Source: Aquihabitans sp. G128 (GTDB lineage: Bacteria > Actinomycetota > Acidimicrobiia > Acidimicrobiales > Iamiaceae). Taken from it: a stretch of 64,000 nucleotides of DNA. Made by a program: the position numbers and the translations under genes. This document shows, piece after piece, positions 53,320-60,955 of the stretch. The notes under the pieces were generated by a model. That model did not search any database. It was not told where the DNA came from and worked only from the letters and a program-made list of their open reading frames with translations. Numbering within the stretch: position 1 is the stretch's first letter; every line of letters starts with the position of its first letter. The stretch lies in NCBI RefSeq assembly GCF_019048865.1, contig NZ_CP077604.1, positions 4,712,001 through 4,776,000 of the forward strand, given 5' to 3'.

Positions 53320-54153
53320 ATGGATCGCGACGGAGGGGCCCGGGACGACGACCGTCCCGGGCCCCTCGCCGCGCTGGCCCACCCCGATGCCCGCCGGCGC
53401 TTCGTCGTCGCTCCCGCCACGGGATCGGCGCCGGAGGCCGACGGCTGGGTGCGCTACGACGACCTGGCGTCGGCCGCCGCCGTGCGGGTGCGGCGGCGGA
53501 CCGACCCGGTGGCGGGGCTCGGCATCGAGGAGCTCACCGCCGCCATGGCGTTCCACGCCGTGGCGGTGCCGGTGGTCGACCTGGCCGTGTCGCTGCTGGT
53601 GCTGGGCGGGCCGCAGGTCCGGCTGCGCGGTCGACGGCTCTGGGCCCGGTCCGAGGGCCACGCCGTGACCGAGGTGGCGGTCGACCCCGAGGCGTTCGGG
53701 CCCGCCGAGCCGGCGTCGGCCGATCCCGACGCAGCGGCCGCCGACCTCGTCGCCGTGCTCGGCGCGGCGGCGTCGCTGGACGAAGGCGACGTGGCGCTGC
53801 GGTGGGGTGCGGTGGCCGACCTCGTGGTGGTGCTGGCCCTGGTGGCGGCCCGCCGCCACGGTCGCGACCAGCAGGTCGTCCGAGCGCAGGCCGACGCGGT
53901 GGTGGCCGGGCTGCGGGCCCGGCGGCCCCACCCCGATCGCCCGCCGGGGGCGCTGGCGGTGCCCGGCCCCACGGGCGACGTGCTGGTGCTGGCCCACCGC
54001 TCGACGTGCTGCCAGTGGCACCGCGCGGCCCGGGCCCTCGACGCCGCGACCGTGGCCGAGGCCCGCTGCGCCGACTGCCCGTCGCTCGACGCCGCGACGT
54101 GCACCGCCCGCCTCGCCGCGCTGGCCGCCGACGGGGGCCTCGGCGAGCCCTGA
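53320..54153 (+). CDS. FhuF-like [2Fe-2S] protein
   Basis: 277 residues from ATG 53320, 21 bases after cbtA. The end carries STCCQWHRAARAL ... RCADCPSL, the CC-x(n)-CxxC arrangement of FhuF ferric-siderophore reductases, although the spacing between the pairs is longer than usual. The middle matches the ligand-fold part only weakly (VPVVDLAVSLLVLGG). Position in the cobalamin-riboswitch operon suggests a role in cobalt or corrin redox rather than iron, which is inference. Confidence 0.7.
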   Translation: MDRDGGARDDDRPGPLAALAHPDARRRFVVAPATGSAPEADGWVRYDDLASAAAVRVRRRTDPVAGLGIEELTAAMAFHAVAVPVVDLAVSLLVLGGPQVRLRGRRLWARSEGHAVTEVAVDPEAFGPAEPASADPDAAAADLVAVLGAAASLDEGDVALRWGAVADLVVVLALVAARRHGRDQQVVRAQADAVVAGLRARRPHPDRPPGALAVPGPTGDVLVLAHRSTCCQWHRAARALDAATVAEARCADCPSLDAATCTARLAALAADGGLGEP

Positions 54154-54254
54154 CGGGCTCCGGGCACTCAGCGCCGACCGGCCGGGTACTCATCGCCGGG
54201 GCCGGCCCAGCGGTGAGTGGTGCGCACGCGATCGGCTCGTGGTGGGGTCCGGGC

Positions 54255-54407
54255 ATGGGACTGGACGAGCTGCTGGCACGCGTCGCCGACGATGCGGCGT
54301 TTCGTCAGCTGGTGCGGACCGATCCGCGCCGGGCGCTGGCGGGCGAGCACCTCGACGCCGACGAGCTGCGGCGGCTCGACCGGGCGGTGCGCGCTACCGA
54401 GGCGTGA
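54255..54407 (+). CDS. 50-residue acidic helical peptide
   Basis: ATG 54255 (GTG 54212 in frame gives 14 more residues). Sequence LDELLARVADDAAFRQLVRTDP then RRALAGEHLDADELRRLDRAV has the pattern LLxxVxxDxxFRxxLxxDPxxAL seen in helical LigA-like domains and in leader parts of some RiPP precursors; no core peptide follows. Same strand as the riboswitch operon, about 100 bases after it. Last 14 bases overlap the LuxR gene end. Confidence 0.5.
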   Translation: MGLDELLARVADDAAFRQLVRTDPRRALAGEHLDADELRRLDRAVRATEA

Positions 54408-56985
54408 GCCGGTCCCCGAGCTCGTCCCGGCCGGAGATCCCCAGCTTGGTGAAGGCCCGGTAGAGGTGGTTCTCCACCGTGCGCTCGGACACGAAGAGGC
54501 GGTCGGCGATCGCCCGGTTGCTGAGCCCGTCGGCGGCGAGCCGGGCCACCTCGCCCTCGCGGGTGGAGAGCTCGGCCGAGGCCGTGCGGTCGCCGAGGAT
54601 CGGGGTGGCGGCGCCCGGGCAGCGGGCCGCCAGCTCGGCGCTGCGGGTGGCGCACCGCGAGGCGTCACGGGCGGCGCCTGCCGCGCGGTGGGCCCGGGAG
54701 GCGTGGGCGGCGGCCTCGGCGGCGTCGAGCAGCGCGCCCTGGGCCTCGAAGGCCGCGGCGAGCCGCTCGAGGGCGGGGGCGTCGGCCGCGACGACGGCCT
54801 CGGCCAGCTCGGCCCAGCGGCGGGCCAGCGAGCCGACGGGTTGGAGCCCGCCGAGCACCGCGGCGGCCTCGGCGGCGGCGCCCATGGCCAGCAGGTCGCG
54901 GCCCGCCTCGGCGGCGAACGTGGTGAGACCCGTCCCGGCGGCGCTCGCCGCCGCCTGCGCGGCCGCTCCCGGCCCGTCCTCGCCCGACAGGAAGGCCACC
55001 CAGGCCCGAGCGCGGGAGAGGCGAGCCTCCTGCATGGTGAACCCGCGACCGTCGCACGCCTCGGCCCGGGCGACCGCTCGGGCTGCGTCCTCGGTGCGGC
55101 CGGCCAGGGCGTGGGCGAGGGCGAGGGAGGCCGCCGCCCAGCGCGCCATGCCGCTCTGCCCGGCGTCCAGCCACGCCTGCTCGCCCTCCGCGTAGGCCCG
55201 GGTGGCCCCGTCGACGTCGCCCCGGCGCATGGCCACCTCGCCCACCGTCGTGGCCGCCCACGCCTGGGCCTGGACGCCGGGCTGGGCGGCGGCGCCGGCG
55301 TACACGAGCTCCGCGAGCTCGGTCGCCTCGGCCAGGTCGCCCTCGGCCGCCAGGCAGTAGGCCCGGGTGACCACGTGCACGCCGATGTCGCTGGCGTGGG
55401 TGGGCAGCCGGCCGGCGGTGGCCTCGACCACGCGGGCCGACACGTCGGCGCCCTCGGTCGGTCGGCCGGTGAGCAGGAGGCCCAGCGCGGCGGCGATGGC
55501 GGCGTGGCGGGCCACCATCGGGTCGGTGGCGTCGACGAGCGGCAGGGAGGCCTCGAGGGCGTCGAGGGCCCGGCCTTCGAGGGCTGCGAAGATGCCGGCC
55601 TGGGCGGCCAGCACGTCGTCCCACGGCGCCGGTAGGTCGGCGGCCGCGGCGCAGCGGTCGAGGGCGCCCTCGAGGTCGCGGAGCGCCCACCACTGCTCCT
55701 CGACCAGGCGCAGGGTCAGCGGCCCGACCTCGTCGGGGTCGGTGGCGGCGTCGACCATGCGCGACACGAGCGCGTAGGCCTCGGCCGACCGGCCGTGCTC
55801 GGCCATGGACGACGCGGCCAGCGTGACCGCCTGCATCGGCGCCCCGGCGTCGTGGGCGGCGAGGGCCAGCTCGGCGGCCAGGCGGGTGTCGCCCGCCTCG
55901 GCCGCGGTCTGGGCGGCCGCCAGCAGGCGCTCGGCCGGGGTGTCGAGGCCCCCGTCGCGCCGCCACAGCACCACGCGCAGCTCGCCGCCCGCCGCTTCGG
56001 GGCCCACGGCGTCGGCCACCTCGGCGAGCAACCGCGAGAGGCGCAGCCGGGTGAGCGCCGGCAGCTGGTCCAGCAACGCCTCGGCGTAGAGCGGGTGCGC
56101 CAGCTCCACGGCGGCGCGACCCGAGACCGGCTGCAGCAGCCCCGCCCGCTCGAGCCGCTCGGCCGCGGCGAGGTCGGTGATGCGGCCGAGGAGGTCGAGC
56201 GAGACCGGGCCGGACAGGGCGAGCAGCTCGGCGACCTCGCGCTCGTCGGCGTCGAGCGGCCCGAGGCGGGCGCCGATGAGGTCCTCGACGAGCGGGGTGC
56301 GAGCCGGTCGTCCCCGCAGCACCCAGATCCCGCCTCGCTCCTGGAGGGCGCCGTCGGCCAGCGAGCCCTCGACCAGCTCGCGGAGGAACAGGACGTTCCC
56401 CTTGCTGGTGGTGACCAGGCGATGGGCCGTGCGGCCCTCGACCGGGCCCCGCAGGGCGGCCGCCACCAGGGCCGTCGCCTCGGCGGGGCCCAGCGGCTCG
56501 ATGGCCACCACGGTGAGGCCGCCGTCGGCCCAGAGCGATCGGATCGGTCCGGCGACGGGCTCCCCGGTGCGGACGGTCAGCACCACGCGGGCCCGGCCGC
56601 TGGCCACCAGCTGCTGGACGGCGGTGGCCGAGGCGTCGTCGAGCAGGTGGGCGTCGTCGACGTGCAGGACGGGGACCGCCCCGCCTGTCGCTCGGCCCCG
56701 GAGGGCGTCGGCGACGGCCTCGACCGCCCGGTGCGGCGGGGCCGAGCCCACCAGGGCGCTGAGGGCGGCGAACGGCACGGCGGTGGCGGTGGGGCTGGCG
56801 GCCACCCGGTGGGTGGGCACGTCACGCCGGGCGAGGGTGGCTCGGGCCTCGGCGGCCAGCCGGGACTTGCCGACCCCGGCGGGGCCGACCAGCACCACGC
56901 CTGGTGCCTGGTCGAGCGCGCCCAGCACCAGCTGCAGCTCGGCCTCGCGCCCGGTCAGGGGCCAGTCGGTCGGGGGGAGCGCCAC
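54394..56985 (-). CDS. LAL-type LuxR-family regulator (MalT-like)
   Basis: 863 residues if GTG 56985 is the start; the longer frame to 57108 would cross the divergent start at 57095, so 56985 is preferred. N-terminal AAA/STAND ATPase: Walker A GPAGVGKS near residue 37 and VLHVDDAHLLDD Walker B. A long Ala-rich TPR-like helical region spans 330-780. C-terminal LuxR helix-turn-helix: LSTREGEVARLAADGLSNRAIADRLFVSERTVENHLYRAF. Activators of this LAL class are common in actinobacteria; inducer and targets unknown. Confidence 0.92.
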   Translation of the reverse strand: MALPPTDWPLTGREAELQLVLGALDQAPGVVLVGPAGVGKSRLAAEARATLARRDVPTHRVAASPTATAVPFAALSALVGSAPPHRAVEAVADALRGRATGGAVPVLHVDDAHLLDDASATAVQQLVASGRARVVLTVRTGEPVAGPIRSLWADGGLTVVAIEPLGPAEATALVAAALRGPVEGRTAHRLVTTSKGNVLFLRELVEGSLADGALQERGGIWVLRGRPARTPLVEDLIGARLGPLDADEREVAELLALSGPVSLDLLGRITDLAAAERLERAGLLQPVSGRAAVELAHPLYAEALLDQLPALTRLRLSRLLAEVADAVGPEAAGGELRVVLWRRDGGLDTPAERLLAAAQTAAEAGDTRLAAELALAAHDAGAPMQAVTLAASSMAEHGRSAEAYALVSRMVDAATDPDEVGPLTLRLVEEQWWALRDLEGALDRCAAAADLPAPWDDVLAAQAGIFAALEGRALDALEASLPLVDATDPMVARHAAIAAALGLLLTGRPTEGADVSARVVEATAGRLPTHASDIGVHVVTRAYCLAAEGDLAEATELAELVYAGAAAQPGVQAQAWAATTVGEVAMRRGDVDGATRAYAEGEQAWLDAGQSGMARWAAASLALAHALAGRTEDAARAVARAEACDGRGFTMQEARLSRARAWVAFLSGEDGPGAAAQAAASAAGTGLTTFAAEAGRDLLAMGAAAEAAAVLGGLQPVGSLARRWAELAEAVVAADAPALERLAAAFEAQGALLDAAEAAAHASRAHRAAGAARDASRCATRSAELAARCPGAATPILGDRTASAELSTREGEVARLAADGLSNRAIADRLFVSERTVENHLYRAFTKLGISGRDELGDRLTPR

Positions 56986-57094
56986 GTGGCTCGTCGCTTC
57001 TGGTCGTGCGTCCGGGCGGATCGGCCGCAGCTGCTCGGGAGCCGGGCCCGCGCACCCGGATCGGCAAGAGGCTAGGCGACCTACGGTGCGGGCC

Positions 57095-57859
57095 ATGGCG
57101 TCCCGCAACCTCTACCTGCACGAGCTCATCGACATCGTCGGGCAGGGCCAGTACGACTACATGGACCACTCCCGCAAGGAGCCCACCAACGTGATGCCCG
57201 ACATGCTCACGCTGCAGGGCACGTTCTTCGTGTGCGCGGTGGGCGGCGGGCGCTGGCCCCAGGTCGTGAACGTGTGGGACGTGGGCGCCGCCGGGTGGGA
57301 GGGGTGGGCGGCCAACGTCGACCGGCTCAACCTCAAGCGCCGCAACGCCTTCTACGGCGACTGGTGGGACGAGGCCTCGAAGTGGCGCACGGGCGGCTTC
57401 GACCGGCTCTGCGGCGGCGTGCCCGGCAGCCCCACCACGGCCGAGATCGCCGAGCGCGGCGTGACCGGCACCCTCTTCGTCCACCAGCTGCTGACGGTTC
57501 GCCCCGGGGCCCCGCTCGACTACCTGGCGGCGGTCGTGGAGCAGCAGGTGCCGGTGTGGCGAGACCACGGCCACGAGCCCACCGGGATCTACGAGGTGCT
57601 CGGGAACCAGCACGAGGTGGTGGTGGTGTGGGCCACCTCCATCGCCGCCCAGACGCGGCTGCGGGCCAGCCGCGACGCCGCCCGCGGCCTCAGCGACGAG
57701 GTGGAGGGCGACGACCGCCTCGTGGCCTGGGAGCGCGAGGCCGCCACCTACGTCACGGGGGGCGACACCCACCTCATGACCCCGCTGCCGGGCACCGTCT
57801 ACGGCCCTGAGTCCTGGGACGAGGCCACGCTGGAGCAGTGGTTGGGCCCGCCTGCTTGA
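57095..57859 (+). CDS. NIPSNAP/EthD-like dimeric alpha-beta barrel protein
   Basis: 254 residues from ATG 57095. Starts YLHELIDIVGQGQYDYMDHS; two ferredoxin-like halves are suggested by the repeats of TLQGTFFVCAVGGGRWPQVVNVWD and TLFVHQLLTVRPGA...YLAAVVEQQVPVWRDHG. Resembles NIPSNAP-type proteins; no catalytic residues are obvious. Divergent from the LuxR gene (about 110 bases between starts), so it may be a target. Ends seven bases before the palindrome at 57866. Confidence 0.65.
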   Translation: MASRNLYLHELIDIVGQGQYDYMDHSRKEPTNVMPDMLTLQGTFFVCAVGGGRWPQVVNVWDVGAAGWEGWAANVDRLNLKRRNAFYGDWWDEASKWRTGGFDRLCGGVPGSPTTAEIAERGVTGTLFVHQLLTVRPGAPLDYLAAVVEQQVPVWRDHGHEPTGIYEVLGNQHEVVVVWATSIAAQTRLRASRDAARGLSDEVEGDDRLVAWEREAATYVTGGDTHLMTPLPGTVYGPESWDEATLEQWLGPPA

Positions 57860-57865
57860 CGGCAG

Positions 57866-57898
57866 TTGTGTGACATGCGACTGTGCCGTGTCACACAA
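57866..57898. promoter_or_regulatory. 33-base operator palindrome upstream of the S15 peptidase operon
   Basis: TTGTGTGACA (57866-57875) and TGTCACACAA (57889-57898) are perfect 10-base inverted arms around 13 bases. It lies 27 bases before the lipoprotein start at 57925, and the gene after that lipoprotein encodes a TetR regulator. The spacing suits a TetR-type dimer and autoregulation; alternatively a terminator stem for the preceding gene, but arms are AT-rich and conserved at both ends. Confidence 0.7.
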
Positions 57899-57924
57899 GT
57901 GGGGGTGGCACGAAGGGGATGCAC

Positions 57925-60345
57925 ATGGGCAAGCAACGGGCTCGGATCGTCGCGGTGGTGCTCGCCGCCGGCCTGTTGGCGGGAGGCTGCACCAGTTCCG
58001 ACCCCTCGGGCTCCGACGGTGCCGCCAAGCCGACCGCCACCACCGGCCCCGGCAGCGGCGCCAAGGCGACCGGGCGGTTCGCCACCGACCTCGACGTCGA
58101 CGTCGACGCCGACACCAAGACGGCGAAGGCGACCTTCGAGGTCGATCCCGGGACCGAGGAGGTCACCGTCACCGGCCTCGAGCCCAAGGCCCGAGCCTCC
58201 CTGGTGAAGGACGGCAAGCGCCTCGTGGTGCTCAAGGCCGACACGTACGGCCAGGCCCACTTCGCCTACCTGCCGGCCAAGCTGGCCGAGTTCCAGACCG
58301 GCGCCGGGGGCAAGCTCCCCTTCGCCGAGGGCTACCTCGTGGAGGCGGGCAAGGGCTACACCGTGCGGGCCGAGGACACCGACCCCGTGCAGGTCTCGAA
58401 GCCGTTCACCGTGCTCGGCCGCGACGACCACCCCGACGGGGCGTTCTTCGACGAGCAGGCCGGCAAGCTGGTGCCGAAGGGCGACGAGACCGACCTCTTC
58501 GGCTACGTCACCATGCGCGACGGCGTGGAGCTGAGCGTCAACGTGCGCCTGCCCGGCCCTGCCAGCAAGGGCCCGTACCCCACGGTGGTCGAGTACTCCG
58601 GCTACGGACCGGCCAACCCGGACGCCACCGAGCCCGGCTCGATGATCGCCGGCCTCCTCGGCTACGCCACCATCGGCGTCAACATGCGCGGCACCGGCTG
58701 CTCGGGCGGGGCGTTCGACGTGTTCAACACCGCCCAGCAGGTCGACGGCTACGACGTCATCGAGGCCATCGCCCGCCAGCCGTGGGTCAAGGGCCACAAG
58801 GTCGGCATGGTCGGCCTCTCCTACTCCGGCATCACCCAGCTCTACGTCGCCGCCACCCGGCCGCCGAGCCTGGCCGCCGTCACCGCCCTGTCGGTCATCA
58901 AGGACCCGTGGCTGCAGCAGTGGCCCGGCGGGGTCTACAACGGGGGCTTCACCAAGTCCTGGCTCGACGAGCGGGACAAGGAGTCCTCGGCCACCGGCAC
59001 CTCCTGGGTGGCCAAGCGGATCGAGGGCGGCGACGCCACGTGCAAGGCGCACCAGCGCCTGCGCGAGCAGAACATCGACTTCCAGGCGTTCGGCGAGTCG
59101 CTCGTCCACCGGCCGGCGCTCACCGACGGGCGCGACCTGTCGAAGCTGGTGTCGAAGATCGACGTGCCGGTGTACCTGACCGGTGCGTGGCAGGACGAGC
59201 AGACCGGCCCGCAGTTCGCCGACATGCTCGGGAACTTCACCCACGCGCCCGTCAAGCGGTTCACGATGTTCAACGGCCGCCACCCCGACGGCTACACGCC
59301 GCTGGTGCTCACCCGCTGGTACGAGTTCCTCGAGCTCTTCGTCGACCAGGAGGTGCCGCGCATCGCCCCGGGCCTGCGCGCCGCCGCACCCTCGGTGTTC
59401 GAGGACGAGTTCGGCGTCGCCGGGCTGAACTTCGAGCCCGACCGCTTCACGAAGTTCGCCGACGACCAGTACGACGAGGCGCTGCAGGCCTACGAGGCCG
59501 AGCCGGACGTGCGGGTGCTCTTCGAGAGCGGCGCCGGCGGCAAGGTCCCCGGGTCGCCGCAGGCCACGTTCGAGACCACCTACGCCTCCTGGCCCCCCAA
59601 GGGGACCGAGGCCCGGTCCTTCTACCTCGGCGACGACGGCGCCCTCGGTGCGAAGGCGCCGGCCGACGAGGCCGCCGACACCTTCGCCAACGATCCGGCC
59701 TCGGCATCGAAGACGTTCTTCGGCAAGAGCGGGTACTCGCTGCTCGACCCCACCTGGGACTTCGACTGGACCCGGTTCGGCACGGGCAAGGCGCTCTCCT
59801 ACGTCACGAAGCCGTTCACGGACGACACCGTCCTGGGCGGTCCCGGCTACGCCGAGCTCTACGCCAGGGTGCCCGACGGCGACGCCGACGTGCAGGTCTC
59901 GATCAACGTGATCCGCCCGGACGACACCGAGTGGCACGTCACCACCGGCCTGCTGCGCCTGAGCGACCGGAAGACCGACAGCCGGTCGAAGGGCCTCTAC
60001 GTCGACCGCACCTACAGCGAGGCCGACAGCCGCAAGATGCCGGCCGGGGAGTTCGTGCCCGTGAAGGTGGCGTTCCCGTCGTTCGCCCAGGCCTTCCGCA
60101 AGGGCGACCGCCTGCGGGTGGTCATCTCGAGCCCGGGCCGGGACTTCGGGGCGTGGAGCTTCGCCGACATCGGCGACCCCGGCACGGCACGAGACATCGG
60201 GCGCGGCGGTGGCCAGGCCTCCCGCCTGGTGCTCGGCGTCCTGCCGGGCATCGACGAGGTCCCGCCGCTCGACGCGCCGTGCCCCTCGCTGCGGGGCCAG
60301 GCCTGCCGCCCGTACCAGCCGAGCACGAACGAGCCGGCCGGGTGA
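57925..60345 (+). CDS. CocE/NonD-type S15 peptidase lipoprotein
   Basis: 806 residues. ATG 57925 is chosen because GAAGGGG (57912-57918) is six bases upstream; ATG 57919 touches it. A signal peptide ends in LLAGGC (lipobox-like). The alpha/beta hydrolase domain (about 190-500) has catalytic elbow GLSYSG, acid in LTGAWQDEQ and histidine in FNGRHPDGY; the C-terminal jelly roll (about 560-790) is standard for X-Pro dipeptidyl-peptidase/CocE enzymes. Probably an exported peptidase or esterase acting outside the membrane. A TetR gene overlaps its stop. Confidence 0.92.
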   Translation: MGKQRARIVAVVLAAGLLAGGCTSSDPSGSDGAAKPTATTGPGSGAKATGRFATDLDVDVDADTKTAKATFEVDPGTEEVTVTGLEPKARASLVKDGKRLVVLKADTYGQAHFAYLPAKLAEFQTGAGGKLPFAEGYLVEAGKGYTVRAEDTDPVQVSKPFTVLGRDDHPDGAFFDEQAGKLVPKGDETDLFGYVTMRDGVELSVNVRLPGPASKGPYPTVVEYSGYGPANPDATEPGSMIAGLLGYATIGVNMRGTGCSGGAFDVFNTAQQVDGYDVIEAIARQPWVKGHKVGMVGLSYSGITQLYVAATRPPSLAAVTALSVIKDPWLQQWPGGVYNGGFTKSWLDERDKESSATGTSWVAKRIEGGDATCKAHQRLREQNIDFQAFGESLVHRPALTDGRDLSKLVSKIDVPVYLTGAWQDEQTGPQFADMLGNFTHAPVKRFTMFNGRHPDGYTPLVLTRWYEFLELFVDQEVPRIAPGLRAAAPSVFEDEFGVAGLNFEPDRFTKFADDQYDEALQAYEAEPDVRVLFESGAGGKVPGSPQATFETTYASWPPKGTEARSFYLGDDGALGAKAPADEAADTFANDPASASKTFFGKSGYSLLDPTWDFDWTRFGTGKALSYVTKPFTDDTVLGGPGYAELYARVPDGDADVQVSINVIRPDDTEWHVTTGLLRLSDRKTDSRSKGLYVDRTYSEADSRKMPAGEFVPVKVAFPSFAQAFRKGDRLRVVISSPGRDFGAWSFADIGDPGTARDIGRGGGQASRLVLGVLPGIDEVPPLDAPCPSLRGQACRPYQPSTNEPAG

Positions 60346-60929
60346 CCGATCCGGCGGGGAACCGGCGGGGGCGGGAGACCCGCCGCCGGATCCTGGCCGT
60401 CGCCGAGGAGCGCTTCGCCGAGCGGGGGATCGAGCTCACGCTCGACGAGGTCGCGCGGGCGGCGGCCACCACCCGCATGACCGTCCACCGCCACACCGGC
60501 GGGCGCGAGGCCCTCGTCACCCACCTGGTGCTGCGGGCCACGGGCCGGCTGGCCGAGTCGCTGCGGGCCGTGCTCGACGCCGATGCGCCCTTCGGCGACC
60601 GGCTCGTCGGCGCCCTCTTGATGACCGTGTCGGAGATCCGCAGCGCCCCGCACCTGACCGGCCTCTTCACCGCAGGGGACCCCACCGGTGCGTGGCCGGT
60701 GCTCGATCCCGACGACCGGGTGCTGGCCGCCATCCACGCCTTCTTCGAGCCCTACCTGGCGGCGGCAGCCGCCGACGGCCTGCTGCGCCACGCCCCCGAG
60801 CCGACCCTCGACTGGTTGCTGCGCCAGGTGCTGGTGTTCGTGCTGGTGCCGGTGGCGGCGCCCACCGACGCCGACGTGCGCGAGCAGCTCGAGGCGTTCG
60901 TCCTCCCGGCGGTGCTGCGCGCCGCCTGA
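60342..60929 (+). CDS. TetR-family regulator of the S15 operon
   Basis: 195 residues; GTG 60342 overlaps the peptidase stop as GTGA. DNA-binding domain at residues about 10-58: TRRRILAVAEERFAERGIELTLDEVARAAATTRMTVHRHTGGREAL. The C-terminal ligand domain includes PVLDPDDRVLAAIHAFFEPYL. Cotranscription with the peptidase and the 33-base palindrome before the operon suggest it represses its own operon; the ligand may be a product of the peptidase or an acyl compound. Confidence 0.9.
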   Translation: MTDPAGNRRGRETRRRILAVAEERFAERGIELTLDEVARAAATTRMTVHRHTGGREALVTHLVLRATGRLAESLRAVLDADAPFGDRLVGALLMTVSEIRSAPHLTGLFTAGDPTGAWPVLDPDDRVLAAIHAFFEPYLAAAAADGLLRHAPEPTLDWLLRQVLVFVLVPVAAPTDADVREQLEAFVLPAVLRAA

Positions 60930-60955
60930 GCCGGCCTCGTCCGGCGGTCGGTGCG

